From assembly GCA_009778135.1 (NCBI GenBank), contig WRKJ01000102.1, forward strand, positions 1-48,388: DNA of 48,388 bases. Reading direction: 5' to 3'. How positions within the stretch are numbered: position 1 is the first letter of the stretch; each line of letters starts with the position of its first letter. Positions 41,024 through 48,388 of this stretch are shown here, in pieces. Position numbers and translations under genes: made by a program. The DNA comes from Defluviitaleaceae bacterium. GTDB lineage: Bacteria; Bacillota_I; Bacilli_A; MOL361; Turicibacteraceae. Below the pieces are notes generated by a model. It was given only the letters and a program-made list of their open reading frames with translations, was not told where the DNA came from and did no database searches.

Positions 41024-41326
41024 TTATTCGTTATCAATGCCAATTTCTAATCTTTGCATGAGCCCTCGTAAGTGATCAAAGTTCGCTGGATCCGTTTCGA
41101 TAAATCTTGTGTTTGCATTTCCATGAACACTCAAGAAGTAGTCTATATGATGATCATCCATTAATACAAGTCCGATATTTAATTGTGTAACGCCATAGTG
41201 CGCCAATAATTCTTCTCTATTCATCTCACTCGTATCTACTGCTGCTGTGTTTTCATTGCCATTTCCACACGCTACTAATAGTAATACTGCCGTAAATACG
41301 GTTAGGATAAGGAATCTATTTTTCAT
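41024..41326 (-). CDS. Small lipoprotein downstream of the PhnC-type ATPase
   Basis: This is a protein of about 100 residues with a lipobox ending LLLVAC. The mature part is short, acidic and His-containing (VLMDDHHIDYFLSVHGN). GGAG before the upstream ATG at 41338 is too close for that start; ATG 41326 is used. It lies 10 bp (or 22 bp from this start) after the PhnC-type ATPase gene in the same direction, so it is probably co-transcribed. It is far too small to be a PhnD binding protein. Function is unknown. Confidence 0.6.
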   Translation of the reverse strand: MKNRFLILTVFTAVLLLVACGNGNENTAAVDTSEMNREELLAHYGVTQLNIGLVLMDDHHIDYFLSVHGNANTRFIETDPANFDHLRGLMQRLEIGIDNE

Positions 41327-41348
41327 CTTTTTAGTCATCTCCGGTTTT

Positions 41349-42218
41349 TTATACTAAATATAACGTTCTCAACTTAGAAATTTCTTCATCAGTTACCTTC
41401 AAAGCTTCTTTTAAATAGGTGTCAAAAGTGCCATAGATTTTTTTAACTGTATCAAAAGCAACTTCTAAATACAACGCTTTTACACTCATCATTTCTTCAG
41501 TTAAACCATTTGGCACACCATCATAAACAACGCAACCATCTTTGATACCGATAATACGTGTTGCATAATCTTTTGCGACTTGTACTTGATGTAAATTCAT
41601 CACACAAGCAATGTGACGCTCAATAACGAGATCCTTAATTTGATCCATGATGATTTTTGCTGACTTAGGATCTAGTGATGCAATTGGCTCATCCGCAAGT
41701 AATAATTTCGGATCTTGCATCATCGCTCGACAAATCCCAACACGTTGCATTTGTCCACCTGATAACGCATTTGCTTTTTTATAGATGTGCTCACCTAATC
41801 CAACTTTTTGTAACAAATCGAACGCTTCACGTCTTTCCTGATCGGAATAACGACCTGTTAACGTTTTGAAAAATGAATGATGACCTAAACGACCATGTAA
41901 GACATTCTTGATCACATTGGTACGACCAATTAAGTTATAATGTTGGAAAATCATCCCAATATTCGAGCGTGCTTCACGCAAAGCTTTACCTTTTAATTTC
42001 GCAACATCAATACCATCAAACTCAACTGCACCTTGAGTCGGATCAACCATTCGATTAATACAACGAATAAACGTCGACTTTCCTGCACCAGATGGCCCGA
42101 TGACCACAACGAACTCACCCGCTTTAATTTCAATGTCGATTCCTTTGAGGACTTCTTTTTTTGAATATTGCTTTTTTAAACCTGAAATTTTAAGTATTGT
42201 CTTTGCGTCTGTCATCAT
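41349..42218 (-). CDS. PhnC-type ABC transporter ATPase
   Basis: This is a 289-residue ATPase with Walker A GPSGAGKST, signature LSGGQMQR, Walker B LLLADEPIASLDP and switch His in MNLHQV. MIFQHYNLI and the DEPIASLDP form match PhnC, the phosphonate/phosphite importer ATPase. The C-terminal end is longer than usual, with an extra tail after IKDGCVVYDG (about 45 residues ending RTLYLV). PhnD and PhnE genes are absent on either side. GGGAGTG precedes the ATG-ATG start. Promoter TATAAT is at 42284-42289 on the minus strand. Confidence 0.8.
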   Translation of the reverse strand: MMTDAKTILKISGLKKQYSKKEVLKGIDIEIKAGEFVVVIGPSGAGKSTFIRCINRMVDPTQGAVEFDGIDVAKLKGKALREARSNIGMIFQHYNLIGRTNVIKNVLHGRLGHHSFFKTLTGRYSDQERREAFDLLQKVGLGEHIYKKANALSGGQMQRVGICRAMMQDPKLLLADEPIASLDPKSAKIIMDQIKDLVIERHIACVMNLHQVQVAKDYATRIIGIKDGCVVYDGVPNGLTEEMMSVKALYLEVAFDTVKKIYGTFDTYLKEALKVTDEEISKLRTLYLV

Positions 42219-42283
42219 GTGACACTCCCGTTTATTGTGATTTTTAAAAACATGTAAAACTTGTATGACCTTTGATAAAACTT

Positions 42284-42289
42284 ATTATA
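42284..42289 (-). promoter_or_regulatory. -10 box of the PhnC-type gene
   Basis: TGCTATAAT on the minus strand is an extended -10 element about 65 bp before the ATG. Confidence 0.5.
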
Positions 42290-42364
42290 GCAAAGAGATG
42301 TTAAGATCATATTTTTCTTTTGTTAACCTATTGTCTCTAAATTGTAAAGAAACGGTAAATTCAA

Positions 42365-42397
42365 AAAAATACACCCTATTTTTAAAGGTGTATTTGC
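42365..42397 (-). terminator. Terminator of pdxST
   Basis: AAATACACC pairs with GGTGTATTT and is followed by a T run on the minus strand, about 55 bp after the pdxT stop. Confidence 0.8.
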
Positions 42398-42449
42398 TTG
42401 CTGTTGACCACAAAAGTAACATTTCGATTTACTTAGATAGAGGTATCGC

Positions 42450-43028
42450 CTAATGACCACGTACCATCCTCACAAAATAACGATGCCAAGCCAAATCTTC
42501 TGTTAATTCTGGATGAAATGCCGTCGCTAACATGTTGTTTTGCCGACAGGCAACAATGCGGTCATCAACTTTAAGTAAAATGCGAACTTCACTTCCGGCC
42601 GAATTCACATAGGGGGCACGTATAAAAGTAAGCTTCATGTCTTCAACCGCCACTTCAGGAACGTTCACGACCGTTTCAAAACTTCCCAACTGTCGACCAT
42701 AACCATTGCGCGCAACTTCAATGTCCATGACACCCAAATGACTCGTGTCATCATTGACTAACTTTTTTGCAAGTAAAATCATGCCCGCACAAGTTCCCCA
42801 AACAGGTAGTCCCTTTTGAATTTTTTCCTTTAATGGATCAAGCAAGTCAAAATCACGCAACAACCGCCCGATGGCTGTGCTCTCCCCACCTGGTATAATC
42901 AGTCCATCAATCTCATCCAATTCTGTTTCATACTTAACCGCTAAACCTTGGACATCCGTTATTTGATTCAACATACGCACATGCTCTCGAACAGCCCCTT
43001 GTACAGCCAAAACACCAATTTTTTTCAT
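42450..43028 (-). CDS. pdxT: PdxT, glutaminase subunit of PLP synthase
   Basis: This is a 192-residue class I glutaminase. It shows IPGGESTAIGRLL, the nucleophile Cys in TCAGMILLAK and the His-Glu of the triad in TAFHPEL. It releases ammonia from glutamine and passes it to PdxS to make pyridoxal 5'-phosphate by the DXP-independent route. It is preceded by pdxS, 73 bp upstream, in one operon. Length and motifs are normal. Confidence 0.95.
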   Translation of the reverse strand: MKKIGVLAVQGAVREHVRMLNQITDVQGLAVKYETELDEIDGLIIPGGESTAIGRLLRDFDLLDPLKEKIQKGLPVWGTCAGMILLAKKLVNDDTSHLGVMDIEVARNGYGRQLGSFETVVNVPEVAVEDMKLTFIRAPYVNSAGSEVRILLKVDDRIVACRQNNMLATAFHPELTEDLAWHRYFVRMVRGH

Positions 43029-43101
43029 CGTTAACTTTCCACCTATTCCGCCTATTTTTAAAAAGTGATCCTAGCTAAACTAGCATCACCCATTCATGAT
43101 G

Positions 43102-43980
43102 TTACCATCCTCGACTCGCCATCTGATCGTGTGCGTCGAGTGATTTCGCCGAGATCCCGCTCATGGCTTCTCCCAGATCTTCAGATACCTCGGCAATGAT
43201 TTTAGCATCGTTGTAATAAGTCGTCGCTTTCACAATCGCTTCTGCACGTCTTTTTGGATCGCCTGAATTGAAGATTCCCGAACCAACAAAGACACCGTCG
43301 CATCCAAGTTGCATCATTAAAGCTGCATCAGCTGGTGTTGCGACGCCACCGGCAGCAAAATTAACAACTGGTAATTTCCCATGATCATGAACATAGCTAA
43401 CAAGTTCATAAGGTGCTTGCATGTCTTTTGCAATAGCCATTAATTCTTGCTTAGTTGCCGCTTGAACTTCACGGATTTCTTTATTCATCTGACGCATGTG
43501 ACGAACAGCTTCAACAACATCTCCCGTTCCAGGCTCACCTTTCGTTCTAATCATTGACGCCCCTTCACCAATTCGACGTAAAGCTTCACCTAAATTTTTA
43601 GCACCGCAAACAAAAGGGACATTAAAAGCTGTCTTATCAATATGAAATTCATCATCTGCAGGTGTTAGAACTTCACTCTCATCAATATAGTCAATTTCTA
43701 ATGCTTCCAAAATTTGTGCTTCAACAATGTGTCCAATACGCACTTTTGCCATAACTGGAATACTAACTGCTGCTTGAATTTCTTTGATCATTTTAGGATC
43801 AGACGTTCTCGCCACACCGCCCACGCGACGAATTTCAGATGGGACACGTTCAAGTGCCATAACTGCGACTGCACCTGCAGCTTCAGCAATTTTAGCTTGC
43901 TCTACATTACTGACGTCCATAATGACGCCACCTTTTAACATTTCTGCTAAATTTTTATTTAAACCATAACGCTCACTCAT
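43102..43980 (-). CDS. pdxS: PdxS, PLP synthase lyase subunit
   Basis: This is a 292-residue TIM-barrel enzyme that condenses ribose 5-phosphate, glyceraldehyde 3-phosphate and ammonia into pyridoxal 5'-phosphate. [21 protein letters not shown] starts the barrel. VMAKVRIGH holds a catalytic Lys, [12 protein letters not shown] the second Lys and phosphate site, and [16 protein letters not shown] the C-terminal phosphate loop. ATG 43980 is preferred (AAAGGAG upstream) over an earlier TTG. The two-gene operon ends with pdxT. Confidence 0.97.
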   Translation of the reverse strand: MSERYGLNKNLAEMLKGGVIMDVSNVEQAKIAEAAGAVAVMALERVPSEIRRVGGVARTSDPKMIKEIQAAVSIPVMAKVRIGHIVEAQILEALEIDYIDESEVLTPADDEFHIDKTAFNVPFVCGAKNLGEALRRIGEGASMIRTKGEPGTGDVVEAVRHMRQMNKEIREVQAATKQELMAIAKDMQAPYELVSYVHDHGKLPVVNFAAGGVATPADAALMMQLGCDGVFVGSGIFNSGDPKRRAEAIVKATTYYNDAKIIAEVSEDLGEAMSGISAKSLDAHDQMASRGW

Positions 43981-44285
43981 CAAAATCAAACTCCTTTATA
44001 CTTTATGTTGCATTATATCATAATTGAAAAAGAAAGAAAAGAAGTAAACAAAAGTTCTCTTATTTTAGATGCGAACATCAGCACAACTTGTGCGCTTTAA
44101 TTCCATGATACACCTACAGGATATCGGCTCAAACAGTTCTCGTGATTTTTGTCTGATTGCGTGTTAACATGCCATCTTACACCAAAAGTAAAGTCGTTTT
44201 TAACATGTAAAAGAGGCACTGGTAGCACCTCTTCTTAATATATTTGCAACTTTTGAATATCTTTTAAAATCAATTGAAGACCGTT
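43981..44285. other. Intergenic region between ridA and pdxS
   Basis: No gene is seen. AAGAGG at 44211-44216 and CCTCTT at 44228-44233 form a weak hairpin (6 bp) that may help end the leftward ridA transcript. Confidence 0.4.
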
Positions 44286-44663
44286 TTATCCTTTCACTGC
44301 AATCGCATCAATTTCAACTTTCGCATCTTTAGGTAACTTTGCAACCTCTACACAGAATCTAGCAGGCTTATGCTGACTAAAATATTGGCCGTAGACTTCA
44401 TTAACTGAACCAAAGTCATTCATGTCTTTTAAGAAGATCCCACATTTTACAACATTTTCTAATGTCAATCCTGCTTCTTCAATAATTGCTTTTAAATTTT
44501 TCAAACACTGATCTGTTTGTGCTTTGACATCTTCAGAAACAAATTCCATTGTAACTGGGTCGAGTGGAATTTGTCCTGAGACGTATAATGTATGACCTGC
44601 TTCGATTGCTTGTGAGTACGGACCGATCGCAGCTGGTGCGTGTTCTGTATTGATGACTTTCAT
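44286..44663 (-). CDS. ridA: RidA, enamine/imine deaminase
   Basis: This is a 125-residue protein that hydrolyses reactive 2-aminoacrylate and related enamines. Signatures are present: [12 protein letters not shown] near the N-terminus, [10 protein letters not shown], and the Arg of the active site in [15 protein letters not shown]. Length is normal. GGTGGAGG-type sequence precedes the ATG. It stands alone. Confidence 0.95.
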   Translation of the reverse strand: MKVINTEHAPAAIGPYSQAIEAGHTLYVSGQIPLDPVTMEFVSEDVKAQTDQCLKNLKAIIEEAGLTLENVVKCGIFLKDMNDFGSVNEVYGQYFSQHKPARFCVEVAKLPKDAKVEIDAIAVKG

Positions 44664-44903
44664 TTTGATTCCTCCACCTAAATAATGTTATTCGCTCTCA
44701 TTATACAAACATTTCCCTTCGATTGTCAAGTAGACCTACTCGTTTTTCACTTCAACAAATCTGATCGAACGCAATCCAACGCACAATTTAAGAAGTATGC
44801 TCACGCAAGTGCGATGGCTTCCTAGCAAAATGTTGTGAAAGAATAGGATCAGTTGTTTAGGGAATGATAATAAAGAAACTCATCATTTAAGGTGTTGATT
44901 AAT

Positions 44904-45860
44904 TTGTTATTAAATATTGGATTAGCTGTCGCTGGTTTTGTCATGCTTATTAAGTGTGCTGACATTTTTGTTGATGGATCAGCTTCTTTAGCACGGAATT
45001 TTAAAATATCAACCGCCATTATCGGATTAACCATTGTCGCATTCGGAACATCAGCACCCGAAATTGCGATTTCTTTTAATTCTCATTTATCAGGGAATAA
45101 CGACTTGTTATTCGGCAATGTCATCGGCAGTAGCATTACCAACATCTTGGTCATTTTAGCTGTTGCGATTTTAGTGAAACCCTTTAAAATTGAACTTGAT
45201 GTGATCCGAAAACAAATTCCTATTTTGTTATGGGTCACATTAGGCTTATCCGTCCTCTTTTTAGATCCTTTTTTAAATGGTGCAACCACGCATTCACTCT
45301 CACGCGCTGATGGTGCGGTTTTGTTACTTTTCTTTTCCATTTTTGTGTATTACTTGATCACCATTTTAAAAGCCGACAAAGAAAAGGAATCTTTAATTGA
45401 AGCGCCTAAGTATAAACGAACCAAATCTGTATGGCTGATTCTCTTAGGTTTAGCAGGTATCATTTTCGGCAGCAACTTGGTTGTTAATCATGTTGAACAG
45501 TTGGCTACATCCATCGGAATTAGTCAAAAAATCATTTCAGTAACAGTTATCTCTATTGGAACATCTCTTCCTGAATTGGTAACGATCATTGTAGCAGGTA
45601 AGAAAGGTGAGAATAAAATGGCCATTGGTAGTATCATTGGCGGAAACATTTTTAATATTTGCATCGTACTCGGCTTACCTATTTTAATTTTAGGAGAAGC
45701 AGCCACAATGGCTTTCACATTCATTGATGTGATTTTCATGATTCTTGCAGCTGTGCTCCTGTGGCTTTTTTCGGCAACTTCACGCGAGATCAAGCGCTTG
45801 GAAGCTATTGCTTTTTTAGCCATCTATGTTGCTTACGTCGGCTACATTATCATACAGTAA
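44904..45860 (+). CDS. CaCA-family sodium/calcium exchanger-like protein
   Basis: This is a protein of about 318 residues with around ten helices in two inverted halves. The first alpha repeat is GLTIVAFGTSAPEIAISF with FGNVIGSSITNILVILA. The second is SVTVISIGTSLPELVTIIVA with IGSIIGGNIFNICIVLG. These GTSxPE motifs are the ion-binding elements of K+-dependent and bacterial Na+/Ca2+ exchangers. TTG 44904 has AAGGTG 9 bases upstream; an in-frame GTG at 44892 overlaps that site. It is convergent with groEL. Confidence 0.9.
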   Translation: MLLNIGLAVAGFVMLIKCADIFVDGSASLARNFKISTAIIGLTIVAFGTSAPEIAISFNSHLSGNNDLLFGNVIGSSITNILVILAVAILVKPFKIELDVIRKQIPILLWVTLGLSVLFLDPFLNGATTHSLSRADGAVLLLFFSIFVYYLITILKADKEKESLIEAPKYKRTKSVWLILLGLAGIIFGSNLVVNHVEQLATSIGISQKIISVTVISIGTSLPELVTIIVAGKKGENKMAIGSIIGGNIFNICIVLGLPILILGEAATMAFTFIDVIFMILAAVLLWLFSATSREIKRLEAIAFLAIYVAYVGYIIIQ

Positions 45861-45887
45861 AAAAGCAAGGATAAACCTCGCTTTTAA
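45861..45887. terminator. Bidirectional terminator between exchanger and groEL
   Basis: AAAAGC-A-AGG and CCT-C-GCTTTT form a stem around ATAAA, with A and T runs on each side. Confidence 0.75.
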
Positions 45888-45922
45888 CTTGGAAAATGTC
45901 GATATCAACGATCATTTCTGAT

Positions 45923-47554
<1,632 letters not shown>

Positions 47555-47604
47555 TCACCTCTTAAAATCAAATTCAATTTTCAAATCCGCCTGTTCGGCT
47601 CATC

Positions 47605-47892
47605 CTACTCAACAATTGCTAAAATGTCTTTCTCTGGCAAAACAACTAAATCTTTACCTTCGTGTTCAACCGTACTTTGACTGTAACCACCATAAATAAC
47701 ACGGTCACCAACTTTAACTGACAAAGCACGTCGCTCACCCGTTTTAGATAACTTTCCTGGTCCTACGGCAATAACAGTTCCTTCTGCATGCTTCGGTTGT
47801 GCTGCATCTCCAGATAATAAAATACCACTCGCCGTCTTTTTCTCGACTTCGATCGGTTCGATAACGACGTTTTCATTTAAAGGTTTTAACAT
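47605..47892 (-). CDS. groES: GroES co-chaperonin
   Basis: This is a 95-residue lid subunit of the chaperonin. MLKPLNENVVIEPIEVEKKTASGI holds the start of the mobile loop, VIAVGPGKL and VGDRVIYGGYSQSTVEHEGKDLVVL are family marks. TTGGGAGG precedes the ATG. It is first in the groES-groEL operon, controlled by a CIRCE operator. Confidence 0.97.
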   Translation of the reverse strand: MLKPLNENVVIEPIEVEKKTASGILLSGDAAQPKHAEGTVIAVGPGKLSKTGERRALSVKVGDRVIYGGYSQSTVEHEGKDLVVLPEKDILAIVE

Positions 47893-47925
47893 TTCTATAA
47901 CCTCCCAAAAATTTTTATTTTATTT

Positions 47926-47952
47926 TTAGCACTCATTATTCTCGAGTGCTAA
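47926..47952. promoter_or_regulatory. CIRCE operator (HrcA-binding)
   Basis: TTAGCACTC-N9-GAGTGCTAA is a perfect CIRCE inverted repeat, between the groES promoter and its ribosome binding site. HrcA repression of groESL follows from established knowledge. Confidence 0.97.
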
Positions 47953-47960
47953 CGAAACCT

Positions 47961-47989
47961 ATTATACACGACTTCATTTCAGATTGCAA
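47961..47989 (-). promoter_or_regulatory. Sigma-A promoter of groESL
   Basis: On the minus strand, TTGCAA (47989-47984) and TATAAT (47966-47961) are separated by 17 bp, directly upstream of CIRCE. Confidence 0.9.
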
Positions 47990-48078
47990 GTCTAAAAACA
48001 GAAGAATTTTTAAAATTTTTTAATACTCCGTGTGACCCTCTCAGATTGCTTTTTTAATTTTTGCACAGTTCACAGGTG

Positions 48079-48208
48079 TTATTCACAGTTTATATCAGAA
48101 TTATTCACAGTTTTTGATGAGTTATACACAGCTTTTCTGTGATTATACACATCTCATCCACCATTTTAATCAACTTATTCACATCTTATCAACAAATACT
48201 GTGGAAAA
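48079..48208. other. Cluster of DnaA-box-like sites
   Basis: TTATTCACA at 48079 and 48101, TTATACACA at 48122 and 48143, TTATTCACA at 48175 and TTATCAACA at 48186 lie on the plus strand. TGTGGAAAA at 48200 is the reverse-orientation form. The first four start 22, 21 and 21 bp apart. All differ by one or two bases from the DnaA box TTATCCACA. It lies in the groES/small-peptide intergenic region. Confidence 0.7.
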
Positions 48209-48226
48209 GTATATTTAAAAATAATG

Positions 48227-48255
48227 GTGCAAATTGTCGCCATGTGTGTTATACT
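48227..48255 (+). promoter_or_regulatory. Promoter block shared with 20318-20346
   Basis: The block runs from GTGCAA to TATACT (48250-48255) and is nearly identical to the copy ahead of the 52-residue peptide at 20421. It directly follows the DnaA-box-like cluster. Confidence 0.7.
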
Positions 48256-48317
48256 TTAATTGGAGTTATAAGAATAGGCGCAACTTTTAATCTGCTCTTA
48301 CGGAGTAGGTGATATTT

Positions 48318-48388
48318 ATGACTACTTTAAAAGAATTGTTTTGGATAATTGGCATTATTGCTGGATTAATCACGATTATTGAGAAATT
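48318..48388 (+). CDS. Small membrane peptide, partial (window end)
   Basis: An ATG with CGGAG at 48301-48305 (11-12 bases) starts MTTLKELFWIIGIIAGLITI, which continues past the window. It is a single hydrophobic helix with a short polar start, like holin-like or type I toxin peptides. Its promoter block matches that of the 20421 gene, though the two peptides differ in sequence. The end is not visible. Confidence 0.5.
   Translation, partial: MTTLKELFWIIGIIAGLITIIEK

Noticed and set aside
48079-48208. Calling the DnaA-box-like cluster the chromosomal origin
   Set aside because: No dnaA, dnaN, rpmH or gyrase gene is visible and the left neighbour is groES. The cluster alone does not establish an origin.

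Overview
The window is low-GC DNA with strong AAGGAGG-type ribosome binding sites, a CIRCE-controlled groES-groEL operon, pdxS-pdxT, LiaF-LiaS-LiaR, comFA and an Agr-type regulator. This points to a Bacillota (Firmicutes) chromosome, most likely a non-sporulating coccus or rod of the Lactobacillales type. The species cannot be named from the sequence. The left and middle parts (about 1 to 38 kb) are accessory in character. The right end (41-48 kb) is housekeeping.

Region by region. 0.1-1.5 kb holds leftward phage tail genes (major tail protein, then a tail assembly chaperone with a probable -1 frameshift extension) and no head genes beside them. 2.0-3.5 kb has a lipoprotein between two 50-bp direct repeats, then a double-HTH regulator preceded by a 19-codon ORF inside a three-segment RNA switch. 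4.05-7.09 kb is a three-gene operon (HNH-like protein, small middle protein, SMC-like ATPase) that looks like an ABC-three-component conflict system. 7.3-9.45 kb is an Agr-like quorum-sensing locus: a serine-type cyclic-peptide precursor convergent with an AgrC-like kinase and AgrA-like LytTR regulator, with no AgrB in the window. 9.83-9.99 kb is a palindromic MITE-like element. 10.3-11.1 kb and 40.1-40.9 kb encode two paralogous response regulators with Spo0A-C-like output domains.

11-26 kb and 35-38 kb form an archipelago of small secreted proteins, each followed by multi-gene ABC or FtsX/MacB-like membrane proteins. Two modules share a duplicated leader of more than 400 bp containing a conserved 8-codon upstream ORF. 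Decayed pieces of a third secreted-protein gene and of a permease lie between them. These look like bacteriocin, immunity or cell-envelope peptide modules that expand by duplication. Three FtsX-like permeases lack an adjacent ATPase, while a LolD-like ATPase is present in one module. Between 26 and 32 kb are an amino-acid permease, a helical TPR-like protein translationally coupled to a 25-codon peptide gene (a Rap/Phr-like pair), and the cell-envelope stress operon (DUF2807 lipoprotein, LiaF, LiaS, LiaR). 32.3-34.2 kb is comFA with a coupled upstream ORF and a shortened ComFC-like gene.

38.5-48.4 kb has an MFS transporter, the second Spo0A-C-like regulator, an orphan PhnC-type ATPase with a small lipoprotein, pdxST, ridA, a Na+/Ca2+ exchanger-family protein, groES-groEL, and a cluster of DnaA-box-like 9-mers spaced about 21 bp. 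That cluster is followed by a small membrane-peptide gene whose promoter block is nearly identical to that of another small membrane peptide at 20.4 kb. The recurring themes are peptide signalling (an Agr-like precursor, a TPR/peptide pair, two very small ORFs in switches) and peptide export or resistance modules.
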